A DNA stretch of 64,000 nucleotides, taken from contig NC_066584.1 in the NCBI RefSeq assembly GCF_024323335.1, positions 237,255,494 to 237,319,493 of the forward strand, written 5' to 3'. Shown here piece after piece: positions 10,682-21,040 of the stretch (the first letter of the stretch is position 1; the number at the start of each line of letters is the position of its first letter). Position numbers and translations under genes: made by a program. The stretch comes from Lathyrus oleraceus. Taxonomy: Eukaryota; Streptophyta; Magnoliopsida; Fabales; Fabaceae. The notes beneath the pieces were generated by a model. It was not told the origin of the DNA. It did not search any database and worked only from the letters and a program-made list of their open reading frames with translations.

Positions 10682-12493
10682 TGTAACACCCTTCTACCCA
10701 AACGACATATTTAAATAGTTTATCAGAGTACAACATGTAGAAGAGTTTACATTTCTTATAACATAACACTTATTGCATCACAATATAAAACATATATTTA
10801 TTTTATTTAAAACTTCGCAGCGGACAACAACACGAATATTATCATTCATCATATAACAATTCATAATAATGTGTCAACAGTGTCTCAACAAAGCATCTCA
10901 ACATATTAGTCATCATGAACAACGTAAATAATAACCAATATCTATCGAATCCCATAACCCCGGTGTCACATGACCAGAGCATTTGACTCGACTCTGTAGA
11001 ATAACTCTACACTTATTCTTCAAACCTCGACAATAGCTACTCTTCTTTATCTGCACATTGCTCATCATAGATGAACATAAACACATGCAGAAGGGGTGAG
11101 AATTACATTATTAAATAATAATATAACGATAGAAATATAAACATAAATATGCCAACTTAGCTCATCCTAATCATCATTATCAACATACTCATGAACATCA
11201 ACAAACAACATATCAAATGCAATGCACACACCCATGCATGACTCAACACGACTCGGTATACCCATTTTGTGACCAACTACAGGATCACCACTCCCGGATT
11301 CATCACCATAGAATCCGAGTTCCCCACAAGGAACCAAGCCTCTCAACAAGCCCGGAGTCAACAACATCATTGGAACTCAGTCCGTTCATCACTAGGCATC
11401 GGCCTTTCATGAATGCATGCACACCAAGCATGCATCATAATCAACATAGCAACAACAACATCATATAGTCATATTATCATCATCATTAACACATTCTATC
11501 ACAAAAGCATATCACATCGTGTCACATAATCAAACACAGTATTAGCACACTCTACTAATATCTATACCACTCAAAGCAACAGGAAATGATCCCTCGTATA
11601 CCTTGCATCAGCTAAGTTACCTCGCTCAGCCTAAACAACAAAAACTGCACAACAACAGTCCAGGAAAGACCACAAGTCTGCCCATACGCGTATTGCCTAT
11701 GCCCATACGCGTATTGCCCACGCCTGACCAAATCCATACGCGTATTGCCCATGTCCATACGCGTATGCTACGCGTATCACATTCCCATACGCGTACCACC
11801 AGAGACCAAAACACGTTCAAAACATCATCTTCCTCATCCATACGCGTATTGCCTAGCGCCATACGCGTACCAGCCATCTCATACGCGTATTGCCTAGTGC
11901 CATACGCGTATGACCAGAAACCAATTTTCCAGATCTGCAATGGCTCCCTCTGCTACGAGATCTATCCAAATTCATCCCTCCACAGTCCAAATTTCACACA
12001 AAATCACTCATATCATCTAATACAATAGTCCCCTATTCGATTTCACAAATCCTAACATCATTGCATATAATTTCTACGAATTCCTTCGATTAAAATCCTA
12101 ATTTCGTTCATCCAATATTTCACCATTTTCAGCATATTATTGTTTAATAAGGTTCAGACCCCTTACCTCTTTGGATTGAAGGAAGTTCTGAGCAATCTTT
12201 GGCCTTTTTCCTCTTTCTTCTCTTTCTCTTCAGCGTTTCCCCTTTCTCTGACTCTGAGGCAAAATACGTGAAAAAAACACTCTGAGTTCTCCCTTTGGCC
12301 TCTTATCAAAATTTTCACTTTTACCCTTCCACTCTTCATATTCCATTTATTTATTATTTAATTATTATTAAAATAAATAACACCTATAATAATAATAATA
12401 ATAATTCCCAATATTATTTAATAATTCCTTTTACCTTCCAATAATCATATTAAATAATATTTAAATTACTCTAACAATATTTGGGGTGTTACA
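10682..12493 (-). repeat. 3' LTR of the intact gypsy element
   Basis: 1812 bp, identical in length to the partner LTR. It contains ten ACGCGT palindromes between 11686 and about 11910 and an AAT microsatellite near 12380. The open frames at 11603-12028 (plus) and 11626-11940 (minus) are by-products of the palindrome array. Confidence 0.95.
11686..11910. repeat. Array of ATACGCGTAT palindromes in the LTR
   Basis: Ten ACGCGT cores, most extended to CATACGCGTATTGCC, lie in about 225 bp at irregular 11-54 bp spacing. ACGCGT is a known CGCG-type core (CAMTA factors in plants), so a regulatory role in the LTR promoter is possible, but that is inference. The partner LTR (array 18026-18250) has nine, because one core became ACGCAT at about 18112, the kind of change expected from deamination of a methylated CpG. 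Confidence 0.85.
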
Positions 12494-12510
12494 ACTCTCC
12501 CCCACTTTAG
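12494..12510 (-). other. Polypurine tract of the gypsy element
   Basis: On the minus strand the sequence next to the 3' LTR reads AAAGTGGGGGAGAGT, the expected plus-strand primer site for reverse transcription. Confidence 0.85.
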
Positions 12511-12535
12511 AAGTTTTCGTCCTCGAAAACATACC

Positions 12536-15500
12536 TCAAGCAAATAGAGCCGGATACGACTCCTTCATCTGATCTTCACGCTCCCAAGTCAAGCTCTCAC
12601 CAGCTGGACCTCCCCAAACAACTTTCACTAGAGCAATCTTCTTACCTCTCAGGGTCTTCTCTTCTCGGTCATCTATCCGAATTGGCAACACCTCAACGGT
12701 CAAATTATCCCTGACCTGGATATCATCCAACTGAACAACATGCGAAGGATCCGCAATATACTTTCTTAACTGAGATACATGAAACACATCATGCAGATTA
12801 GAAAGCGACGGCGGTAAAGCTATCCGATACGCCACTTCCCCAACCCTCTTCAAAATCTGATACGGACCCACAAACCTCGGAGTAAGCTTTTTAGACTTTA
12901 AAGCTCTACCCACACCTGTCGTCGGAGTAACTCTCAAGAACACATGATCTCCCTCTTGGAACTCAAGTGCCTTTCTCCTGTTATCATGATAACTCTTCTG
13001 ACGACTCTGAGAAATCTTCATTTTCTCCTGAATCATCTTAACCTTTTCAGTCGTCTGCTGCACAATCTCAGGTCCGAGTACAACACTCTCACCTGATTCA
13101 TACCAACACAATGGAGTTCTACACCTCCTACCATACAATGCTTCATATGGAGCCATACCGATACTAGCATGAAAACTATTATTATAAGTAAACTCCACCA
13201 ACGACAAATAACTATCCCAAGAACCACTCTGCTCCAACACACAAGCTCTCAACAAATCCTCCAAGGATTGGATAGTTCTTTCGGTCTGACCATCAGTCTG
13301 AGGATGATAAGCTGAACTCAACCTCAACTTAGTTCCCAACGCTTTCTGCAAACTTTCCCAAAATCTAGAAGTAAATCTGGGATCTCTATCAGACACAATA
13401 CTGGATGGAATACCATGCAGCCTCACTATCTCCTCAATATACAACTCTGCCAACTTCTCTAAAGAGTGATTAATCTTCATCGGCAAGAAATGCGCCGACT
13501 TAGTCAATCGATCCACAATCACCCAAATAGAATCATTACCTTTCGTCGTCCTCGGCAATCCCGTCACAAAATCCATGGAAATGCTATCCCACTTCCATTC
13601 AGGAATCTTCAAAGGTTGCATCATACCTGCCGGTTTCTGATGTTCAATCTTTGACTTCTGACAAGTCAAACAGGCATACACAAACTTAGCAACATCTCTT
13701 TTCATACCAGCCCACCAAAACAACTTCTTCAAATCTTGATACATTTTAGTTGCACCTGGATGGATACTCAATCCACTCCTATGGCCCTCTTCAAGAATAC
13801 TCTTTTTCAATTCAGACACCTCAGGAACACAAACCCTACCTTTAAATCGCAGGATGCCATTCTCATCAATCTCAAAATTACCACCATTACCCTGGTTAAC
13901 CATAGTAATATGATCAACTAGAGCGACATCAACTTGCTGACCATTCCGAATATCTTCCAGAATTCCACTAGTCAACTTCAGCATACCCAACTTTACACTA
14001 TCAGCGGAAACTTCACAACCCAAACTCATATCACGGAACTGTTCAATTAACTCAAGCTCCCGAACCATCATCATAGACATATGTAGAGACTTTCTACTCA
14101 GCGCATCTGCAACTACATTAGCCTTACCGGGATGATAACTCAATTCAAAGTCAAAATCCTTCAGTAATTCTAACCACCTTCTCTGCCTCATATTTAACTC
14201 TTTCTGATCAAACAGATACTTCAGACTCTTGTGATCACTGAACACTTCGAATCTGGAACCATACAGATAATGCCTCCACATTTTCAACACAAATACAACA
14301 GCTGCAAGTTCTAGATCATGCGTAGGATAATTCCTCTCATGAACTTTCAACTGTCTAGAAGCATAAGCTACAACTTTACCATTCTGCATCAAAACACCAC
14401 CAAGACCCATCAAGGAAGCATCACAATAAACAACGAAAGACTCACCAGGATTAGGCAAGATCAACACTGGAGCACTGGTCAACCGCCTCTTCAACTCAAC
14501 AAAACTCGCTTCACAAGCTGCATCCCACACATACACTTGACCCTTCTTAGTCAACTGCGTCAACGGCAATGCCAACCTAGAGAAGCCCTCAATAAATCTG
14601 CGATAATAACCAGCTAACCCCAGAAAACTGCGTATCTCAGTAGCAGACTTCGGAGTCTCCCACTGTAATACGGCATCAACTTTAGCCGGATCAACAGAAA
14701 TCCCACCACTCGAAATCACATGGCCAAGGAAACTCACTTCCTTCAACCAGAACTCACATTTAGATAACTTTGCATATAATTTCTTTTCTCTTAACACCTG
14801 CAAAACAATTCTCAGATGTCCTGCATGCTCTTCTTCCGTCTTAGAATATATCAATATATCATCTATGAACACTACAACAAAATTATCAAGGTACGGATGA
14901 AATATACGATTCATATATTCCATAAACACACCTGGAGCATTAGACACCCCGAACGGCATCACAGTGTATTCATAATGACCATACCTCGTACGGAAAGCAG
15001 TCTTTGCAATATCATCTGACTTCACTCGAATCTGATGATAACCCGACCGCAAATCAATCTTACTGAAAACATGAGCTCCAACCAACTGGTCCATCAAATC
15101 ATCGATCCTCGGCAATGGATACCGATTCTTGATAGTCACCTTATTCAACTGCCGATAATCTACACACAACCTCATCGTACCTTCTTTCTTCTTCACTAAC
15201 AATACTGGTGCACCCCAAGGAGAAACACTTGGACGCACAAACTTCTTCTCAAGCAATTCTTCAAGTTGCTTCTTCAATTCAACTAGTTCAGTTGCCGACA
15301 TTCTATAAGGAGACATCGACACTGGACTCGTACCTGGTACTAAGTCAATGGCAAATTCGACTTCACGTTCTGGAGGTAGATCACTTACATCCTCCGGAAA
15401 CACATCCTGAAATTCACAGACGACCGGCAATTCTACACTCATTACTTTCTTATCCGCTTGCAGAGACGCAAATAAAGCGAATATCTGAGCTTCATCTTTC

Positions 15501-16948
15501 ACAAAATCCCCCACCTGCTTAGCAGATAGAAATCTTGCCTCATCATTCTCACCAACTTTAGAAAATCGCACCGTCTTCCTATAGCAGTTGATAAACACGC
15601 CATAGAATTCTAGCCAATTCATTCCCAGAATAATATCAATTTGGTGCAAGGGTAAGCACACCAAATCAACCACGAACTCTCTCTCAAAGATCGTCAAATG
15701 ACAACCTCGACAGACAACAGAAGTCTTCACAGATCCATTAGCAGGAGTATCTATCACCATACTTCCGCCTAGGGACGACATAATCACACCAATCCTGGTC
15801 GCACACTCATACGAAATAAACGAATGGGTAGCACCAGTGTCAACAATAGCAAGCAATTCAACATTATTAATCAAGCAAGTACCTTTAATCAGATTATCTT
15901 CTTTAGGAGCTTCAGCCCCACTCAGAGCAAACACCCTACCAGTAGTATGAGCTGCAGTAGCCGCCTTCTTCAGTTTCGAGCACTGCGAACTGATATGGCC
16001 TTTCTCGCCACAATTAAAACATGTCGGACCAGCATCCTTACATTCCGTAACTCTATGACCAGCCTGACCGCATCGGAAACATCTCAGCACTTTCTTGGCA
16101 CAGCTATCAGCACGGTGGCCTGGCTCGCCACACTTGAAACATTTACCAGCTATGGGAGATCCTCCCCCACTTGGCTTCTTCTCATCTACCACTTTCTGCT
16201 TACCTTTACCATTCGGAGATGCATAAGGACTACCACGATCTTTATTCTTCTTCTCACTAAGACTCTTGTAGTGAGCAGTCCTAGCCTTGCTATCTTCATC
16301 AAATATCCTGCACTTGTTAACCAGTGTAGGAAACCTACGAATCTCCTGGTAACCAATGCCTTGTTTGATCTCGGGACGCAACCCGTTCTCAAACTTGACA
16401 CACTTGGATTCCTCAGCATCAGCACCATTATAATGAGGGTAATACTGCACCAGCTCCTCAAACTTCGAAGCGTAATCAGCAACAGACATGTTACCCTGCT
16501 TCAGTTCTAGAAATTCCATCTCCTTCTTACATCGCACATCAGCAGGAAAATATTTCTCCAGAAAGGCCGTCTTGAACCTTTCCCAAGTCATCTCAGCACC
16601 TGGTACTTCAATCCTCTGTCGAGTGTTATCCCACCAGTTTTCAGCCTCTTCAGATAACATATGCGTACCAAACTGCACCTTCTGTGCTTCAGTACACGTC
16701 ATCACCCGGAAAATCTTCTCAATTTCCTTCAGCCAAATCTGAGCACCATCTGGATCATAGCGCCCCTTGAATGTAGGAGGGTTATTCTTCAGAAACCTTC
16801 CCAAATTCCTAAACTCGTCGACCGGCGGATTCTGCTGCGCCTGCATAGCCTGCGCCATAGCAGCCAAAGCCTCAGCAATCGCACGGTCATTTTCTCCAGC
16901 CATACTCTGCACGACACAACTACAACCGTTAAATATCGACAGTGTCAT
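12536..16948 (-). CDS. Gag-pol polyprotein of Ty3/gypsy chromovirus
   Basis: One open frame of 1470 codons encodes the complete replication set of the element. Order by approximate residue: retrotransposon gag domain (60-240); three CCHC zinc knuckles ([42 protein letters not shown]; 268-325); aspartic protease with VDTGATHSF (about 370); reverse transcriptase with FIDDILIYS (about 695); RNase H with [11 protein letters not shown] (about 840); integrase with zinc-binding HHCC then DSISMDF, SDRDPRF and QTERT (about 1120-1225); and a chromodomain-like end (ALVKVVWGG...TWEREDQM, 1410-1470). The annotated Met may not be the true start: [13 protein letters not shown], 16 residues in (16903), looks like a more natural gag start. 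No stop or frameshift is seen, so the element could be autonomous. Confidence 0.95.
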   Translation of the reverse strand: MTLSIFNGCSCVVQSMAGENDRAIAEALAAMAQAMQAQQNPPVDEFRNLGRFLKNNPPTFKGRYDPDGAQIWLKEIEKIFRVMTCTEAQKVQFGTHMLSEEAENWWDNTRQRIEVPGAEMTWERFKTAFLEKYFPADVRCKKEMEFLELKQGNMSVADYASKFEELVQYYPHYNGADAEESKCVKFENGLRPEIKQGIGYQEIRRFPTLVNKCRIFDEDSKARTAHYKSLSEKKNKDRGSPYASPNGKGKQKVVDEKKPSGGGSPIAGKCFKCGEPGHRADSCAKKVLRCFRCGQAGHRVTECKDAGPTCFNCGEKGHISSQCSKLKKAATAAHTTGRVFALSGAEAPKEDNLIKGTCLINNVELLAIVDTGATHSFISYECATRIGVIMSSLGGSMVIDTPANGSVKTSVVCRGCHLTIFEREFVVDLVCLPLHQIDIILGMNWLEFYGVFINCYRKTVRFSKVGENDEARFLSAKQVGDFVKDEAQIFALFASLQADKKVMSVELPVVCEFQDVFPEDVSDLPPEREVEFAIDLVPGTSPVSMSPYRMSATELVELKKQLEELLEKKFVRPSVSPWGAPVLLVKKKEGTMRLCVDYRQLNKVTIKNRYPLPRIDDLMDQLVGAHVFSKIDLRSGYHQIRVKSDDIAKTAFRTRYGHYEYTVMPFGVSNAPGVFMEYMNRIFHPYLDNFVVVFIDDILIYSKTEEEHAGHLRIVLQVLREKKLYAKLSKCEFWLKEVSFLGHVISSGGISVDPAKVDAVLQWETPKSATEIRSFLGLAGYYRRFIEGFSRLALPLTQLTKKGQVYVWDAACEASFVELKRRLTSAPVLILPNPGESFVVYCDASLMGLGGVLMQNGKVVAYASRQLKVHERNYPTHDLELAAVVFVLKMWRHYLYGSRFEVFSDHKSLKYLFDQKELNMRQRRWLELLKDFDFELSYHPGKANVVADALSRKSLHMSMMMVRELELIEQFRDMSLGCEVSADSVKLGMLKLTSGILEDIRNGQQVDVALVDHITMVNQGNGGNFEIDENGILRFKGRVCVPEVSELKKSILEEGHRSGLSIHPGATKMYQDLKKLFWWAGMKRDVAKFVYACLTCQKSKIEHQKPAGMMQPLKIPEWKWDSISMDFVTGLPRTTKGNDSIWVIVDRLTKSAHFLPMKINHSLEKLAELYIEEIVRLHGIPSSIVSDRDPRFTSRFWESLQKALGTKLRLSSAYHPQTDGQTERTIQSLEDLLRACVLEQSGSWDSYLSLVEFTYNNSFHASIGMAPYEALYGRRCRTPLCWYESGESVVLGPEIVQQTTEKVKMIQEKMKISQSRQKSYHDNRRKALEFQEGDHVFLRVTPTTGVGRALKSKKLTPRFVGPYQILKRVGEVAYRIALPPSLSNLHDVFHVSQLRKYIADPSHVVQLDDIQVRDNLTVEVLPIRIDDREEKTLRGKKIALVKVVWGGPAGESLTWEREDQMKESYPALFA

Positions 16949-17006
16949 TTACACTAATCGACCAACAGGGAAAACATCACATTATGACTCGACTGGACTG
17001 ACCATG

Positions 17007-17018
17007 CTCTGATACCAC
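17007..17018 (-). other. Primer-binding site, initiator-Met tRNA type
   Basis: On the minus strand it reads TGGTATCAGAGC, three bases downstream of the 5' LTR end. This complements the 3' end of plant initiator methionine tRNA. Confidence 0.9.
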
Positions 17019-17021
17019 TAA

Positions 17022-18833
17022 TGTAACACCCTTCTACCCAAACGACATATTTAAATAGTTTATCAGAGTACAACATGTAGAAGAGTTTACATTTCTTATA
17101 ACATAACACTTATTGCATCACAATATAAAACATATATTTATTTTATTTAAAACTTCGCAGCGGACAACAACACGAATATTATCATTCATCATATAACAAT
17201 TCATAATAATGTGTCAACAGTGTCTCAACAAAGCATCTCAACATATTAGTCATCATGAACAACGTAAATAATAACCAATATCTATCGAATCCCATAACCC
17301 CGGTGTCACATGACCAGAGCATTTGACTCGACTCTGTAGAATAACTCTACACTTATTCTTCAAACCTCGACAATAGCTACTCTTCTTTATCTGCACATTG
17401 CTCATCATAGATGAACATAAACACATGCAGAAGGGGTGAGAATTACATTATTAAATAATAATATAACGATAGAAATATAAACATAAATATGCCAACTTAG
17501 CTCATCCTAATCATCATTATCAACATACTCATGAACATCAACAAACAACATATCAAATGCAATGCACACACCCATGCATGACTCAACACGACTCGGTATA
17601 CCCATTTTGTGACCAACTACAGGATCACCACTCCCGGATTCATCACCATAGAATCCGAGTTCCCCACAAGGAACCAAGCCTCTCAACAAGCCCGGAGTCA
17701 ACAACATCATTGGAACTCAGTCCGTTCATCACTAGGCATCGGCCTTTCATGAATGCATGCACACCAAGCATGCATCATAATCAACATAGCAACAACAGCA
17801 TCATATAGTCATATTATCATCATCATTAACACATTCTATCACAAAAGCATATCACATCGTGTCACATAATCAAACACAGTATTAACACACTCTACTAATA
17901 TCTATACCACTCAAAGCAACGGGAAATGATCCCTCGTATACCTTGCATCAGCTAAGTTACCTCGCTCAGCCTAAACAACAAAAACTGCACAACAACAGTC
18001 CAGGAAAGACCACAAGTCTGCCCATACGCGTATTGCCTATGCCCATACGCGTATTGCCCACGCCTGACCAAATCCATACGCGTATTGCCCATGTCCATAC
18101 GCGTATGCTACGCATATCACATTCCCATACGCGTACCACCAGAGACCAAAACACGTTCAAAACATCATCTTCCTCATCCATACGCGTATTGCCTAGCGCC
18201 ATACGCGTACCAGCCATCTCATACGCGTATTGCCTAGTGCCATACGCGTATGACCAGAAACCAATTTTCCAGATCTGCAATGGCTCCCTCTGCTACGAGA
18301 TCTATCCAAATTCATCCCTCCACAGTCCAAATTTCACACAAAATCACTCATATCATCTAATACAATAGTCCCCTATTCGATTTCACAAATCCTAACATCA
18401 TTGCATATAATTTCTACGAATTCCTTCGATTAAAATCCTAATTTCGTTCATCCAATATTTCACCATTTTCAGCATATTATTGTTTAATAAGGTTCAGACC
18501 CCTTACCTCTTTGGATTGAAGGAAGTTTTGAGCAATCTTTGGCCTTTTTCCTCTTTCTTCTCTTTCTCTTCAGCGTTTCCCCTTTCTCTGACTCTGAGGC
18601 AAAATACGTGAAAAAAACACTCTGAGTTCTCCCTTTGGCCTCTTATCAAAATTTTCACTTTTACCCTTCCACTCTTCATATTCCATTTATTTATTATTTA
18701 ATTATTATTAAAATAAATAACACCTATAATAATAATAATAATAATTCCCAATATTATTTAATAATTCCTTTTACCTTCCAATAATCATATTAAATAATAT
18801 TTAAATTACTCTAACAATATTTGGGGTGTTACA
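17022..18833 (-). repeat. 5' LTR of the intact gypsy element
   Basis: 1812 bp. Differences from the 3' LTR seen by eye are near 17798, 17884, 17921, 18114 and 18528; all are single-base substitutions and none is an indel. It should contain the element's promoter, directing transcription leftward. Confidence 0.95.
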
Positions 18834-19430
18834 CGTTGCGATTTCGAAATTTAAAATCCAATTTAAATTTTAGAAATCGCCTTGAACGCGTAGATTTTGT
18901 TGTCCGTCTTCTTATAGGGTGATTCCTTCATGAACTCACTTTAAATTAGCTTAACATATAACTAAATTCATTATTTTAAATTCGGTTTATTTTACCTTGA
19001 TAAGTGTTGTACATAATTCATCGAATTGCCGTTGTGTGGTTCATTGTGTTGCAATTTCGAAGCTTAAATCCAATTTAACTCTTAGAAATCGCTTAGACGT
19101 ATAGATTTTGTTGACCAACTTCTTATAGAGTGATTCTTACATGAATTCTCTTTAAGTTAGCTTAACATAACACTAAATCTATTATTTTAAATTCAATTTA
19201 TTTTACCTTTGTAAATGTTGTATATAACTCATAGAATTATTGCTGTGCGGTTCATTGCGTTGCGGTTCATTGCGTTGCGATTTTGAAGCTTAAATCCATT
19301 TTAGCATTCAGAAGTTGCTTAGACGCATAATTTTTGTTGACCAGCTTCTTATAGAGTGATTCATACATTAATTCACTTTAAGTTAGATTAACATATCTCT
19401 AAATTCATTATTTTAAACTCCGATTTATTT
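18834..19430. repeat. Tandem repeat, about 2.8 units of roughly 212-226 bp
   Basis: Units begin with GTTGCGATTTCGAA or close variants at about 18835, 19046 and 19272. All contain AAATCC, AGATTTTGTTG, CTTCTTATAG, GTGATTC and TTAACATA in the same order. The second-third junction has a 13-bp internal duplication (GTTGCGGTTCATT). The young gypsy element inserted exactly at the start of the first unit. No coding potential is apparent. The unit resembles subrepeats of LTR/UTR origin, but I cannot assign a family. Confidence 0.8.
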
Positions 19431-19921
19431 CTGATCTCTTGTCTTTCTCATGTGTATTTTTACATTGAGTTCCTTGTCTGTTTACCGTTTATTTATCGGG
19501 TTTGTATTGTTAATCATTTTATTATATTCTTAGTCGCCAAATCGTACCCCCTTTCCCGTGACATGTAATTATTTTACCGCTTTCCTTTATTTTTATTGTG
19601 TTAGTTGATTGTTAACTCAAGATTAAAATCAACCACTTTAATAAAAGAGCAAAAATAACACTTGATCCAACGTCGAGCTCTTTTCCCAAATCAAATTCAA
19701 AATTAAATGCAACGCGAGTGTTTGATCCAATGTCAAGTGATATTTTCTTCTGATCATTCAAATTATTTTTGTAAATCAACTTTGAACACTTGATCCAACG
19801 TCCGGTCCTTCCTTTTTCAAGCTTTTTATAATAAAAATGAAAGAATTTGATTATGTTTAGACTTTTTCTTTCTCGAATGTTTGGATACAATTGTAGAGCT
19901 CCATGTTCGAATATTCATCTT

Positions 19922-19925
<4 letters not shown>
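19431..19925. other. Non-coding stretch with a thrice-repeated 13-bp motif
   Basis: TTGATCCAAYGTC occurs at 19662, 19722 and 19790 in AT-rich sequence, at about 60-70 bp spacing. No gene is visible. It may be the end of the same repeat unit that carries the preceding tandem array. Confidence 0.5.
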
Positions 19926-20019
<94 letters not shown>

Positions 20020-20020
20020 A
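19926..20020. repeat. TA microsatellite
   Basis: About 95 bp of nearly pure alternating TA with three small phase breaks. The following AT-rich stretch up to about 20680 shows no gene. Confidence 0.95.
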
Positions 20021-20682
20021 TTTTATTAATTTAATCCTTAACTAAAATTGAAATATTATCATATTATTGTTTATCATCATGAGTTAATTTTTTTAATTTT
20101 ATATACTTTTTGAGCTATACAATAAAAATTATTACTTATTATATTTTTATAATTTAATAATTATATTAAAAAAACAGGTATTATGTTAGAAATTTAATTT
20201 AAAATTATTCACTAAAAATATTATTTTTTATTACAATAATAATAATTTTTTATGATCAAACAAAAGTAAATAAGATATTAAAATTCACATCTTATGATGC
20301 ATATTTGTTTGTTAAAAAACATATTAATAATTATAAAAATTGATTAAAGGAAAGGAAAAATTGATGACACAAAAAGTGAGATCAATGACACTTAAACTAG
20401 AGTCATTTAAGTCTACATGATTTTTACATACAGATAAGTCATTAAACATTGAAGGTACGAACAATGTTTTTGATGTGTATATTTATTAAATAAATGATCT
20501 GAAAACCTTTTTATTATCCAAAAAAACTCTAAAACAATACTCATACCCATATCTATTTATTTAAATAATTAATTATTTGAACTCGTATTCATATCTATAT
20601 ATTTTTAAAGTTTTTACACTATCCATTACGAATATTTTTGTAAATATACATTAAATCAAATTATCATCCCTTCCTCCCTCTC

Positions 20683-21040
20683 TATATATTCTCTTTCTCT
20701 ATTTTGATGAGTTGATGTGAAGTTACACAACTAGTAACTGATTATAATGACTAGTATTCCCTAATTACCTTTAAAAATCCCGTCCATTCAATAATTCTGA
20801 TATTTGAAGGGATAGATTTTGACCATTTGGCAACCATAGAAATTTTTTGATCATGTGGCACCACCATAAATGCCACCAGAAAGATAAAGGAAAAAAAGAA
20901 AGCTACTTGTAAATTTGGCAAAAGTGGAAAAAATAGAAGACCAGTAAAGAGAAAGAAGGGAGAAGTGGAAAGAGGAAAGTTAGTTATGCCTAGAACTTTG
21001 TGAAGACTGAGAGGTCAACAGAAAATTTAAAAGAAAAAAA
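20683..21040 (+). promoter_or_regulatory. Putative core promoter and 5' UTR of the kinase gene
   Basis: CTATATATTC at 20682-20691 is a TATA-like box followed by a CT-rich stretch, a common arrangement at plant promoters. The ATG at 21041 lies about 350 bp downstream, with an in-frame TGA 33 bp before it, so the coding start is bounded. Transcript start and any 5' UTR intron cannot be determined here. Confidence 0.35.

Larger units (their letters stand above)
10682..18833 (-). mobile_element. Complete Ty3/gypsy chromovirus (Tekay/Del-like), very young
   Basis: A full-length 8152-bp element in antisense. It has two 1812-bp LTRs (10682-12493 and 17022-18833), each bounded by TGTAACACCC and GGGTGTTACA. 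A perfect 5-bp target duplication CGTTG lies at 10677-10681 and 18834-18838. A tRNA-Met type PBS sits beside the 5' LTR and a purine-rich PPT beside the 3' LTR, with one unbroken gag-pol frame between. By eye the two LTRs differ by only five substitutions, about 0.3%, so insertion is very recent. The chromodomain-like C-terminus places it among chromoviruses; the Tekay/Del label is my judgement from the motif style. Confidence 0.95.

Noticed and set aside
11603..12028. 141-codon open frame in the gypsy LTR, duplicated at 17943-18368
   Set aside because: It lies wholly in the LTR, exists twice only because LTRs are duplicated, and its composition reflects the ATACGCGTAT array. There is no protein-family similarity.
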